Origin: Qipengyuania vulgaris
GTDB lineage: Bacteria > Pseudomonadota > Alphaproteobacteria > Sphingomonadales > Sphingomonadaceae
DNA length: 64,000 nucleotides
NCBI RefSeq assembly: GCF_009827325.1
Contig: NZ_WTYC01000002.1
Span: 412,561 to 476,560 of the forward strand
Direction of reading: 5' to 3'
The notes under the pieces are model-generated. The model ran no database searches. It saw only the letters and a list, made by a program, of their open reading frames with translations, and had not been told where the DNA came from. Below are positions 40,882 through 50,900 of this stretch, in pieces; positions within the stretch are counted from its first letter, which is position 1; every line of letters starts with the position of its first letter. Made by a program: the position numbers and the translations under genes.

Positions 40882-43251
40882 ATGAAGGCGTTTTGGATGG
40901 CGACTGCCGCTGCGGTACTTCTCGGAGGCTGCAGCACGGTTCCCGGCGGGATGGAAACACCCTCGGAGGCGGTCGCTCCAACCAGCGAAGACGCGCGCGT
41001 GGCCGACCTGCTTTCGCGCATGAGCTTGGAGCGCAAGGTCGCGCAGCTCATCCAGCCGCAGATCAACAGTTTCACTGCCGAAGACATGCGCCGATACCGT
41101 TTCGGCAGCTATCTCAACGGCGGCAATGGCGGTCCCTATGGCGATGAATTCGCCGAAGCATCGGAATGGCTTCGGCTGGCGGACGAGATGTATCTCGCCT
41201 CGGTCGCACCCATGGAAAATGGCGAACCCGTCATCCCGACCATGTGGGGCACCGATGCCGTCCACGGGCACACCAATGTCGTGCGTGCCACGGTCTTCCC
41301 GCACAACATCGGGCTTGGCGCAACGCGCGATCCCGACCTACTTCGCCGCATCGGCGAAGCGACCGCGGTGGAGATCGAGGTTACGGGCATCGACTGGAAC
41401 TTTTCGCCCACCGTCGCCGTGGCGCGGGATGATCGCTGGGGCCGCACCTACGAAAGCTATTCCGAAGACCCCGCCATCGTGGCCCCCCTGGGGGCTGCCC
41501 TCGTCGAGGGTCTGCAGGGTCGCAAGGGCGATCCCGACCGCCTCGGGGCCGGTCATGTCATTGGCACGGCCAAGCACTTCTTCGGTGATGGCGGAACGGA
41601 CAAGGGCGTCGACCAGGGCGAAGTCACCGGTGACATCGAGGCACTGAAGAAAGTGCATGCCGCCCCCTATCCCGCCGCTATCGATGCCGGCGTGGAAGCG
41701 GTCATGGCCAGCTTCAACTCGATCAACGGCCGCAAGATGCATGGCAACGAGGCGCTGCTGACCGGCGTCCTGCGCAATGAGCTGGGCTTCGACGGACTGG
41801 TCGTTGGCGACTGGAACGGCCACGGTCAGGTCGCGGGATGCACCAATACAGATTGCCCGCAGTCACTGCTGGCCGGGCTCGACATCTACATGGTGCCCGA
41901 CGAATGGAAGGGCCTGCTCGAAACCCTCGTGGCACAGGTGAACGACGGCACCATCCCGATGGCAAAGCTGGACGAGGCCGTGAGCCGCGTGCTGCGCGTG
42001 AAAATGCGCGCCGGCCTGCTCGATGAATTCATCCAGCCATCGAACCGCCCCAATGCGGGCGATTACGACCTGCTCGGTTCGCCCGAACACCGCGCGATTG
42101 CGCGCGAGGCAGTCGCCAAGTCGCAGGTCCTGCTCAAGAACAACGGCGTGCTTCCGCTCCGTGGCGGGGCGAACATTCTCGTCGCCGGCACTGCCGCAGA
42201 CGATATCGCGCAGGCTTCGGGCGGCTGGACGCTGACCTGGCAGGGCGGCGGCGAACTCGACAACAGCTATTTCCCGGGCGGCACCTCGATCTGGAGCGGC
42301 CTCGAAGCCGCCGCAGAGGAAAACGGCGGGCAGGCCGCGCTGTCGGTCGATGGCAGTTATTCGGCCAAGCCCGATGTCGCCGTCGTGGTGTTCGGCGAGG
42401 AACCCTATGCGGAATTCTCGGGCGACCGAAAGCATCTCGGTTTCTCCGATGAAGAAGGCCTTGGCCTTCTCCGCAAGTTCAAGGCCGAAGGCGTACCCAC
42501 GGTTGCCGTGTTCCTTTCCGGCCGCCCGATGTGGGTCAATCGCGAGCTCAACGCCGCCGATGCGTTCGTGGCCTCCTGGCTTCCGGGCAGCGAAGGTGCA
42601 GGTATTGCCGATGTCCTGACCGGCTCGCAGCCTGCCACCGGCAAGCTCGGCTTCAGCTGGCCTGCGACCTGCGACTTCGGTCCGCTCAACGGGCCGGACG
42701 GCGCCCTCTTCCCGGTGGGATACGGACGCTCGCTGGACGATACGGCCGCCCTGACCATGCTCGATGAAACCTGCGACGCCCTGCTGGCCGGGGACAGTTC
42801 GGAATGGTTCGTCAACGGCCGTTTCGCAACCGGCATCTCGGCCAGCGCCGGCGGCACCGATCTGCCGAACCTTCGCGGGATCGCCGCGGGGGTAAGCGTG
42901 CGCGGCATCGACAGGAATGCCCAGGAAGATTCACGCGAAATCACCTTTGCGCCCGGATCTTCCCTCACCATCGCGCAGGACGGAGAAGGCGCAGGAGCCT
43001 ACCGCATCGTCTACCGCGTGAAGCAGCGGCCCAGCCAGCCGGTAACTGTGACTACGGGCACCGCGACGGTGGACCTGACCCAGCCGCTTTCGGTCGCCGC
43101 AGAGAAAGACTGGCGCGAAATGATCATAACGGAACAATGCGCGGCCGGACTGGGCGACAGCCTGACCTTCACCAGCGCGGGCCCATTCAGCTTAGACATC
43201 GCCACGATCACGCGTGAGGGACTGGCCGAAGGAACGGATTGCTCGTTCTGA
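40882..43251 (+). CDS. Glycoside hydrolase family 3 exo-beta-glucosidase lipoprotein
   Basis: A 789-residue GH3 beta-glucosidase attached to the cell envelope. The lipobox VLLGGC puts lipidation at Cys17. The N-terminal TIM barrel has PTMWGTDAVHGHTNV, GRTYESYSEDP, GTAKHFFGDGGT and the nucleophile in VVGDWNGHGQ (D310); the C-terminal sandwich includes SQVLLKNNGVLPLRGG and PDVAVVVFGEEPYAEFSGD. A further C-terminal beta domain follows. The ATG at 40882 has GGAGGG nine bases upstream; ATGs at 40873 and 40876 are alternatives. It sits behind a LacI operator and is followed by a hexose transporter, so cleavage of glucosides at the cell surface or periplasm is likely. Confidence 0.94.
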   Translation: MKAFWMATAAAVLLGGCSTVPGGMETPSEAVAPTSEDARVADLLSRMSLERKVAQLIQPQINSFTAEDMRRYRFGSYLNGGNGGPYGDEFAEASEWLRLADEMYLASVAPMENGEPVIPTMWGTDAVHGHTNVVRATVFPHNIGLGATRDPDLLRRIGEATAVEIEVTGIDWNFSPTVAVARDDRWGRTYESYSEDPAIVAPLGAALVEGLQGRKGDPDRLGAGHVIGTAKHFFGDGGTDKGVDQGEVTGDIEALKKVHAAPYPAAIDAGVEAVMASFNSINGRKMHGNEALLTGVLRNELGFDGLVVGDWNGHGQVAGCTNTDCPQSLLAGLDIYMVPDEWKGLLETLVAQVNDGTIPMAKLDEAVSRVLRVKMRAGLLDEFIQPSNRPNAGDYDLLGSPEHRAIAREAVAKSQVLLKNNGVLPLRGGANILVAGTAADDIAQASGGWTLTWQGGGELDNSYFPGGTSIWSGLEAAAEENGGQAALSVDGSYSAKPDVAVVVFGEEPYAEFSGDRKHLGFSDEEGLGLLRKFKAEGVPTVAVFLSGRPMWVNRELNAADAFVASWLPGSEGAGIADVLTGSQPATGKLGFSWPATCDFGPLNGPDGALFPVGYGRSLDDTAALTMLDETCDALLAGDSSEWFVNGRFATGISASAGGTDLPNLRGIAAGVSVRGIDRNAQEDSREITFAPGSSLTIAQDGEGAGAYRIVYRVKQRPSQPVTVTTGTATVDLTQPLSVAAEKDWREMIITEQCAAGLGDSLTFTSAGPFSLDIATITREGLAEGTDCSF

Positions 43252-43359
43252 TCGGCATTCGTATTCGTTTTGTGTGACAGCGAAAGGCTGGCACACACGG
43301 CGGTGCAACAACACCCGGCGCACCGAAGGATAGCGCCGGGACTTGGGAGGACGATTGAG

Positions 43360-44658
43360 ATGGCACTTGCACCCGACGTTTCGTCGAGCACGGATCCGCA
43401 TCCGGTGGAGGCGGAGGATACTGGCATCCATGCGCCGGGGCTGAACTACTTCGTCTTCGGCCTGTTCTTCATCTTCGGCGGTATCACCTCGCTCAACGAT
43501 GTGCTGATCCCCAAGCTGAAGGAGCTGTTCACGCTCAACTACACCCAGGCCATGCTGGTGCAGTTCTGCTTCTTCACCGCCTATCTCGTGATCGGCATTC
43601 CTGGGGCCAAGCTGGTCAAGAAGCTGGGCTACATGCGCGGTGCGGTGGCCGGGCTGTTGACCATGATGGTCGGCTGCCTGATGTTCATCCCCGCCAGCCA
43701 GAACGCGACCTACTGGGTCTTCCTGCTGGCGCTCTTCGTCCTCGCCAGCGGTGTGGTGATCGTCCAGGTCGTCGCCAACCCGCTGATCAGTCTGCTGGGT
43801 CCGCAAAGCACGGCGCACAGCCGGCTGACCTTTGCGCAGGCCTTCAATTCGCTGGGCACCACCGTCTTCCCGATCGTCGGCTCGATCGTCATTCTCGGCA
43901 CTCTCGCCAATGTGACGGCGGACCAGCTGTCGGGCGCCGAGCTCACTGCCTATCGCCAGGCCGAAAGCGAGGCGATCTGGCAGGGGTATCTCGGCGTTGC
44001 GATCCTGATCGCGCTGGTGGCGCTCGCCGTGTGGCTATTCCGCAACCGGCTGCAGGGAGAAAAGCACGAAGCCTCCTCGGGCCTTGCCGGGCTCGACCTG
44101 CTGAAGCGCGGGCGGTTCGGTTACGGCGCGCTGTGCATCTTCCTCTATGTCGGCGCCGAGGTCTCGATCGGCTCGATCATCATCAACTATCTTGCGCAGG
44201 ACCGCGTGCTGGGCCAGCCGGAAAGCGTGATCGGCTGGATGATCGGCCTTTACTGGGGCGGCGCGATGGTGGGCCGCTTCATCGGCTCCTACTTCCTGCG
44301 CATCTTCTCGCCGGGCAAGATCCTCGCGTTCAACGCGCTAGGCTCGATCGCGCTCATCCTCATCAGCACGCAGACGAGCGGCGAGGTCTCGGCCTACAGC
44401 CTGCTGGCGGTGGGCCTGATGAACTCGATCATGTTCCCCACCATCTTCTCGCTCGCCTGCGAGAAGCTGGGGCCGCGCGCGGCCGACGGATCGGGCATCA
44501 TCAATGTCGCCATCTTCGGCGGCGCAGTGGTCCCGCTGCTCTACGGCGTCCTCGCCGATACCAGCGGCAGCCTCGCCTTTGCGATGATCCTCCCCATCGC
44601 ATGCTACGCCATCATCGCCGGCTTCGGCATCTTCGCCAGAAGACCCGCCGCCGCCTGA
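43360..44658 (+). CDS. FucP/GluP-type sugar:proton symporter (MFS)
   Basis: A 432-residue MFS transporter of the FucP/glucose-galactose family. Twelve hydrophobic segments are visible, with LFFIFGGITSLNDVLIPKLKELF, LVIGIPGAKLVKKLGY, QVVANPLISLLGP, RLTFAQAFNSLGTTVFPI and GSGIINVAIFGGAVVPLLYG, all typical of this family (quoted in short pieces). The ATG at 43360 follows GGGAGG. It lies 108 bases after the GH3 gene and ends in a strong terminator. It probably imports the glucose freed by the GH3 enzyme. Confidence 0.93.
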   Translation: MALAPDVSSSTDPHPVEAEDTGIHAPGLNYFVFGLFFIFGGITSLNDVLIPKLKELFTLNYTQAMLVQFCFFTAYLVIGIPGAKLVKKLGYMRGAVAGLLTMMVGCLMFIPASQNATYWVFLLALFVLASGVVIVQVVANPLISLLGPQSTAHSRLTFAQAFNSLGTTVFPIVGSIVILGTLANVTADQLSGAELTAYRQAESEAIWQGYLGVAILIALVALAVWLFRNRLQGEKHEASSGLAGLDLLKRGRFGYGALCIFLYVGAEVSIGSIIINYLAQDRVLGQPESVIGWMIGLYWGGAMVGRFIGSYFLRIFSPGKILAFNALGSIALILISTQTSGEVSAYSLLAVGLMNSIMFPTIFSLACEKLGPRAADGSGIINVAIFGGAVVPLLYGVLADTSGSLAFAMILPIACYAIIAGFGIFARRPAAA

Positions 44659-44675
44659 TTTCATAACGGCAGCAC

Positions 44676-44728
44676 TTCGGGGGTTCGCAAGGCAGCTTCG
44701 GTCTGCCATGCGGCCCCCGAATTCTTTT
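44676..44728 (+). terminator. Terminator after hexose transporter
   Basis: A three-part hairpin: TTCGGGGG/CCCCCGAA outer stem, CGCA/TGCG, and GGCAG/CTGCC around loop CTTCGGT, followed by TTCTTTT. It ends the sugar locus 18 bases before the cysQ start. Confidence 0.88.
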
Positions 44729-44745
44729 GAGCCACAGGGACGCCC

Positions 44746-45480
44746 ATGACCGACGCCGAACTCGCCGCCCACCTTGCCGAAGTGGCGGGCAGGATCCTCA
44801 TCCAGGTACGCGAGAGCGGCATGTTCGAAGGCAAGAGCCTCGGCAAGGCCGGCGACCAGACGGCCAACCAGTTCCTCTGCCACGCGATCGCGCAGCAGCG
44901 TCCGGATGACGGCCTGCTTTCCGAAGAAAGCCGGGACACCGACGAACGCCTGGCCAAGGAGCGGGTCTGGATCGTCGATCCGGTCGACGGGACGCGCGAA
45001 TATGGCGAAGCCCGCAGCGACTGGGCTGTCCATGTGGCTCTGTGCATCGGCGGCAAGCCGGAAATCGGCGCAGTCGCCCTGCCCGGTCTCGACATGGTCC
45101 TACGTACCGACACGCCTATCGAAGTGCCCGCTGCTGCGGCTAAGCCGCGCATGGTCGTGAGCCGCACCCGGCCCGCCAAGGAGGCCGTTACGGTCGCCGA
45201 AGCGATCGGCGCCGAACTGGTGGGCATGGGCTCGGCGGGCGCCAAGGCCATGGCCGTCGTGCGCGGTGAGGCCGAAATCTATCTGCACACCGGCGGGCAA
45301 TACGAATGGGACAGCGCCGCCCCTGCTGCGGTCGCCTTCGCCCACGGCCTGCATGCCAGCCGCATCGACGGCAGCCCGCTCACCTACAATCAGGCCGACA
45401 CTTATATGCCCGACCTGCTCATCTGCCGACCCGAATGGGCAGAGCGCGTGCTTGCCGAGGTCGCGAAGATCCCCGGCTAG
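44746..45480 (+). CDS. cysQ: 3'(2'),5'-bisphosphate nucleotidase (PAP phosphatase) CysQ
   Basis: A 244-residue member of the inositol monophosphatase superfamily, CysQ branch, which hydrolyses 3'-phosphoadenosine 5'-phosphate (PAP), the by-product of sulfotransferases and PAPS reductase. The metal-site motifs are DDGLLSEES, VWIVDPVDGTREY and YEWDSAAPAAVA. The stop interlocks with the stop of the convergent TPR-sulfotransferase (CTAG at 45477-45480). Its position facing two sulfotransferase genes fits a role in removing their inhibitory product. Confidence 0.93.
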   Translation: MTDAELAAHLAEVAGRILIQVRESGMFEGKSLGKAGDQTANQFLCHAIAQQRPDDGLLSEESRDTDERLAKERVWIVDPVDGTREYGEARSDWAVHVALCIGGKPEIGAVALPGLDMVLRTDTPIEVPAAAAKPRMVVSRTRPAKEAVTVAEAIGAELVGMGSAGAKAMAVVRGEAEIYLHTGGQYEWDSAAPAAVAFAHGLHASRIDGSPLTYNQADTYMPDLLICRPEWAERVLAEVAKIPG

Positions 45481-47063
45481 GTTTCGGCCAGACTACCGAG
45501 AACCTTTCGCAAGGGTTCGAGGTGATGAGAATAGGGACGCCAGACTTCCATTCCGTCGCGATTGAGCGGGCGGCGAACCTGTTCGCTGCTTGGCGTGCGT
45601 ACAGTTCGCTTGAGCCGGTGGAATTCGAGCAGGTCATTCTCCCACTCGAGACCCAGATATTCGAGTGTTGGGCCCAATTGTCCCTGCGGGTCCTCGACCA
45701 GCGCTGCGTAATCAATTGGGTGAACAAGCCCGGGGCACCTGTTGGCAAAATGATCCATTAGGCGGACATTCTCGACGTAGCTGCGCCCGACATGTTCCAA
45801 TGTGAACGAGGATGCGTGTGCGCTGGTGAACGATTGCGTGAAATTCGAGAAACAACAGTCCATCGCGTCTCGCCGAATGCTGATGAACCGTGCCTGCGGC
45901 AGTATCTTCCGGATAAAGAGGACATTGCTCCAGTTGGGCGGCATCTTGTCGATGAAGAACGGGGTCCGTTCTGCAAGATGCACGGCCGCACGGGTCATGT
46001 AATCCTTCCCCAGCGCCTCGGCGAGATCGGTGCTCATTCCGTGGATGGCCTGGGTAACCGTTACCTTGTTGCGGCGCGTGGCCATCTCCATGAAGCTGCG
46101 CAGCATTGCGGGAATGTAAGGCAGCTCACCTGCTGGCTCGATCTGCGAATGGGATCCCAGCATCTGTTCGAGCAATGTCGAGCCGGATCGCGGCATCGAT
46201 ACGATGAATACCGGCACGGCATCACCAACCGCCTTCTGGGGCAATCGGGCTATATAATCGGCATCGACGCTGGAGATGATCTCGTCGACCTCCTGCGTAA
46301 GCTCTTCGGGATCGTAATTGAGCGATTCCGCGCGGATCTGGTTGCCTGCTCGATAATGCTCGAAAGCTTCGCCGAAATCTCTCCTGTCGTGGAAAGCGCG
46401 GGCCAGCGCAAAATGTAAGGGAGCAGAATTCCGTTCGTCCACGGCAATCGCCAGGGCCGCTTGCATCGTTTTCACATCCTCGTCAGTCAGGATGGGCGAT
46501 TTGATGCTTGCCAGGCCCCACCATGCATCGCCGAAGCCGTCGTCGATCCGGATGGCTTGTCGATAGGCAGCGACGGCATCGTCGACTTGCCCGTTCGCAC
46601 GTAGGCTGTGGCCGAACGCGACCCATGCCAGAAGATGCTCTGGATGGGCCTGCGATATCGCGCGATACATCTCCCCGGCTTTCTCGCCGCGACCGGTCTT
46701 TTCGTAGATCGCCGCGAGGATGAGTAGTGTATTCGGGTCCGGCTTTTCCCGGTTCAAAGCCTCGAACATCTCACGGGCCGCTTCAGGCTTGGCCTGCTGA
46801 TTGAAAACCGAGGCAAGCTGCCGCCGCGTTTCGTGATCTCGCACGCCGGCATTGATTGCCTTGCGCAGGAAATGCTCCGCCTGGCCTAATGCCCCCAGTT
46901 TCGCCGCTGCTTCGCCAAGCATGGCTAGTCCTTGGGGATGGCCGGGATTGTTGCGGAGAAACCCGATCAGCTGCTGCGAAGCCAGCTCGAACTTGCTGTC
47001 CTCCAGCAATTCCCTGATGTGAAACAGGCCCGGATGGAGCGAAGGAATCGTTTTCGTGTTCAT
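45477..47063 (-). CDS. TPR-containing sulfotransferase
   Basis: A 528-residue protein: an N-terminal array of about six tetratricopeptide repeats (residues 20-250, e.g. HLLAWVAFGHSLRANGQVDD) fused to a sulfotransferase domain. The PAPS-binding loop is VSMPRSGSTLLEQ (289-300); the second site is in RDAMDCCFSNFTQSF. The layout resembles protein-tyrosine sulfotransferases, but TPR sulfotransferases are mostly uncharacterised. It is cytoplasmic by sequence (no signal peptide). It abuts the smaller sulfotransferase gene (stop and start touch at 47063) and lies downstream of a TonB receptor gene, in one operon. The substrate, perhaps a peptide or sugar, is unknown. Confidence 0.9.
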   Translation of the reverse strand: MNTKTIPSLHPGLFHIRELLEDSKFELASQQLIGFLRNNPGHPQGLAMLGEAAAKLGALGQAEHFLRKAINAGVRDHETRRQLASVFNQQAKPEAAREMFEALNREKPDPNTLLILAAIYEKTGRGEKAGEMYRAISQAHPEHLLAWVAFGHSLRANGQVDDAVAAYRQAIRIDDGFGDAWWGLASIKSPILTDEDVKTMQAALAIAVDERNSAPLHFALARAFHDRRDFGEAFEHYRAGNQIRAESLNYDPEELTQEVDEIISSVDADYIARLPQKAVGDAVPVFIVSMPRSGSTLLEQMLGSHSQIEPAGELPYIPAMLRSFMEMATRRNKVTVTQAIHGMSTDLAEALGKDYMTRAAVHLAERTPFFIDKMPPNWSNVLFIRKILPQARFISIRRDAMDCCFSNFTQSFTSAHASSFTLEHVGRSYVENVRLMDHFANRCPGLVHPIDYAALVEDPQGQLGPTLEYLGLEWENDLLEFHRLKRTVRTPSSEQVRRPLNRDGMEVWRPYSHHLEPLRKVLGSLAET

Positions 47064-47848
47064 CAGCTGTAGCCCAGGAGCTTGCGTAGACCCGGCGCGT
47101 GATAATTTACCAATGCCCGATGCCTTTCAGGCAAAGTCTCGGGAAGGTCGATGGCCACGCCAGTCAGGTTTTCGCGCGCCGTGCCGCTCTCACCGCGCGC
47201 GGAGCCGGTCTTCACGCGCTCGGCCCAATCGTCCGGAATGGCGATGCCGCAGGCACCGAGCAGTTCGCTAAAGAAATCTGTTGCGCCACTGCTACCGATA
47301 TCCTGAACATGCGAGACGAGTTCTTCGTATTTGACGATATGGCATCTCGCCCCAAGCCATGCCGCCGCATTGAGTTCGTATATGTCGTTGAGCGATGGGA
47401 GCTTCTGCGGAAGACCGAAGATCATCATCGTCAACAGCTCGTCACTGGACAAAGCGCCGGTGCGCAGATGACCGACATTCCCCTGAAATTGCGCGGACAG
47501 GATGAAACGGGCTCGGGCGATGACCCAGTCGTACGGATCGCGATAAAGCAGGATCCGGCGAAGATTGGAGGTTTCGATAAGCGAAGCATCGGCGAAGAAG
47601 AGATGGCCCCAGCTTAGCTGGGGACAAGCCGGATTGAAGGCAGCGCGATGGGCCTGAAGATTGCCCCACTGGATGAAATCCGCTGCGTAGGTCTGATCGG
47701 TGGGTACGAACATGCGCAAGATATTGCGAAGGAGATGGCTTCCGCTCTTGGGAATGGAATTGAGGAACACGCCCTGCTCGAGAGGTTTCCGGTCGAACCG
47801 CTCCCCGACCTCGTCGAGATTGTCACGTTGAATGAAGATTTCCGCCAT
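47063..47848 (-). CDS. Sulfotransferase family protein
   Basis: A 261-residue cytosolic-type sulfotransferase (Sulfotransfer_1-like). The 5'-phosphosulfate loop is NSIPKSGSHLL (residues 30-40), and RILLYRDPYDWVIARARF holds the 3'-phosphate site. C-terminal ETLPERHRALVNYHAPGLRKLLGYS is typical. The ATG at 47848 has AAGGAG seven bases upstream; longer forms up to 47905 lack one. It overlaps the TPR-sulfotransferase start by one base and follows the TonB receptor by about 90 bases. It probably transfers sulfate from PAPS to an unknown acceptor. Confidence 0.88.
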   Translation of the reverse strand: MAEIFIQRDNLDEVGERFDRKPLEQGVFLNSIPKSGSHLLRNILRMFVPTDQTYAADFIQWGNLQAHRAAFNPACPQLSWGHLFFADASLIETSNLRRILLYRDPYDWVIARARFILSAQFQGNVGHLRTGALSSDELLTMMIFGLPQKLPSLNDIYELNAAAWLGARCHIVKYEELVSHVQDIGSSGATDFFSELLGACGIAIPDDWAERVKTGSARGESGTARENLTGVAIDLPETLPERHRALVNYHAPGLRKLLGYS

Positions 47849-47941
47849 GTCCGCTCCTTCCCGGAGGCCTAACAGAAGGGGCGACATGTTGCCATGCCGC
47901 CCCATCGTATCCGAACGGTCACCCGTCCGTGTCTGTCGGCC

Positions 47942-50900
47942 TCAGAACTTGAGCGAGACGTTGACGAAGGCGCGGCGTCCCACAAAGGGATACTGCGACG
48001 CTGCCACGACCGGACCAAGCATCGAGATCTGGCCGCCGTTGCGCACCGAAACACGCGGCGGACGGGTATCGAAGATGTTACTCACACCCGCGGTAAGCTC
48101 CGCACGGCCATCGGCGATTTCCTGGCTCAACGAGAAGTTGTGATAGAAAGTCGCGTCGGTCGTGAGAAGCGGACAATAGGTGCCGTAGATTGGCAGGTCA
48201 TCGCTTGTGTCGGCCGTGCCTTGGCTATTGAACGAATTCAGGCACGGGTCGCCGTAACGATCTTCGAAATCCTGCTGGTCCGACGTCGCCCCGATCAGGT
48301 TCACGCCGTAAAATGCCGTCAGACCTGACGGATGCGACCACGTGGCACGGAAGTCGGCAACCCATTTCGGCGAACCGGCTTCTCCGTTGCTCGATGTCAC
48401 ATCGGAAGTCGGAAGGAGCTGGAAATCCCTGTCGAGCTGGCGGGTTGCTTCGGCGCGCAGCGTGAACAGACCCGCGCTACCTAGATCGTGAGACAGATTG
48501 GCGGAGAAATCGATCCCCGAATTCTTTTGGCTCGCAATGTTGATGAACTGGTCGTAGATTTCATCGATCTGATAGACTGCAGTCTCATTCTGGCCGCGCG
48601 TGAACTGATTACAGAGCGGTTCGTTGGCGAAGTCTTCCGAATCGTAACAACCGAAGAGGATGTTCTGGGCGCCCAGCTGCGAAATCTCGCCATTCACCTC
48701 GATGTCGAAATAGTCTACGGCAAAGCTGAAGTCCGTATCTGGCAGGAAGCCGAAATTGGGCGTCAAAACCATGCCGAAGGTCTTGGCCTTTGACGTTTCG
48801 GCCTCAAGAATTCCAAGACCGCCTGATGCAAACGAAGTCGCGGTGATACCGCCCCCCTGGTAGTTATCAGGGATCCCGTCCGCAGCGCAGTTATCGGCCA
48901 CTCGCTGCGAGGTGGTGCCGTTCTGCACCCCGGTACCATAGTTGATGCAGGGGTCGATACGCTGGTTGATGAAGCTCGTTTCGTCGGCAAGGAACTGCTC
49001 GAACAGCGCGGGAGCACGGAACGAAGTGCCGTAACTGCCGCGGAAGCGGATCCAGTCGGTCAGCGCCCAGTTGAGGCCGATCTTGTAGGTGAAGTTACCG
49101 TTATCCTCGTCCTGCACACCGTCGGACCGGCGTGTTGCCGTCACGTTAGTGAGACGACCGGCGAGATAAAAGGTGAGGTCTTCGAAGAACGGACGGTCGG
49201 CGAGCAGAGGAATGCTGAGTTCGCCGAAGGCTTCTGTCGTCAAGCTTTTACCGGCGGTTATACCGCCCGAGCTGGCGCCCCAGGCGTTACCAGCGAGGGT
49301 AATGTCACCCGGCGTGTCCTCGATCTTGTCGCGGCGTGCCGTGATACCGGCGGCGAGACCAACAGGTCCTCCGGGAAGTTCGAAAAGTTCGCCGGAGACG
49401 ACTGCTTCCCCAGTCAACTGGGTGTAAATCGTGCGACCTTCTTCCCAGTCGAACAGGAAGCCGATCTGCTCCTGCGTCAGATTGCCGCGCAGGAATTCGG
49501 GATCCGCCCAGGGGATATCGATGCAATCGCGGCCCGAGATGGGCGTGACGGTGCCCACGCAGGAACTCGTCTGGAAATACCCCGTGTCATAGGCATCCTG
49601 GAGAATCTGCTGCGACCGATAGCGGCCATCGCTCCGGCTGTACTGGACATAGGCGTCATATTTCCAGTTCCCGACCGATGAAATATTGCCGCGAAGGCCG
49701 CCAACCCCGCGATAGTAGTCGACTTTCTGACTGTTGTCGGACTGGTTGGTGATCGCCGTCGGGCTAATGAAGTTCACCCCTTCGAACCCTTCGCCCCAGT
49801 AATTGAATGAATTGCCTGGCCCGGTACCGTAGAGTTCGCCGGTGTAGCCGAAATTCCAGAACTGGCGCCAGCCGTTCTGATAGGTTTCACGGCGGTTGAA
49901 AAGAAACTCTCCAAACAGCTCGACCGCGTCAGACAGTTCGTAGGCGCCTTCGGCATAGGCAGTGTAAAGGTCGGTTTCAGGGATCAGGGTTTGCTCACCG
50001 GCATAGGGGTGGTAGGCATTCTGTACCGCCATGCTTTCCGAATTGTATCCGGTCGGGAAGAACCCATCGGGCGCACTGAAGTCACCTTCATAGGCTGGAG
50101 CACCATAGGCAGGAATGCCGAGATTTCCGGCCGCAACGCCATTCTGATACTGGTACTGAAGCAGGACGGTGCTTCCATTAGGCGAAGTCTGGATACCCGT
50201 GTTCGGCCCGCTCGGCCCATCAAGCTGGAGGTTGTCGATCAAATTGTAGGTCCAGACATGGCCCCAACGCAGATCGTCGCACATCGGCTGGCCGGTGCGC
50301 GGATCGATCAGGTCGGATCGATTGCCGGTTTCGTCGAAAATATAGGACTCGGGGCACGCCAGGTAGGAACGATCACCGCGAGCCAGCTCGTTCGTATGCG
50401 AGTAATCGCCTGCTATGGTAAAGTGACCACGGTCAAAGGTCTTCGTATAGGCTAGGCTGCCGCGATATTCCTCACCGCCGCTGTCGAAGGGCGCCGAGAC
50501 ATTGAAGTCCAGCGACAGGCCATCTTCCCGATTGCCGGTGAAGATGTTGACGACGCCTGCGATGGCGTCCGACCCGTAGATCGACGACGCACCGGTCTTC
50601 AGAATCTGGATGTCGTTGACGATCGAGAGCGGAAGGACGTTCAGGTCGAAGGACGACACACCGCCGCGCGTACCAGCGGGACCAGCCCGGCGACCGTTGA
50701 GCAGAACCAGTGTTCGGTTCGGGCCTAGGCCGCGAAGGTCGATCGTTTGCGCACCCGGGCCGCCATTGGTCACGAAGTTCGACGATAGGGCCGCTGTAAT
50801 CTGCGTCGAGCCGGCGGCAACAGGCGAGCTTTGCAGCGCACTCGCAAGGTCGAGCTTGCCTTCCTGCCGTGCGACTTCAGGGCTGACGATCGAGATGGGG

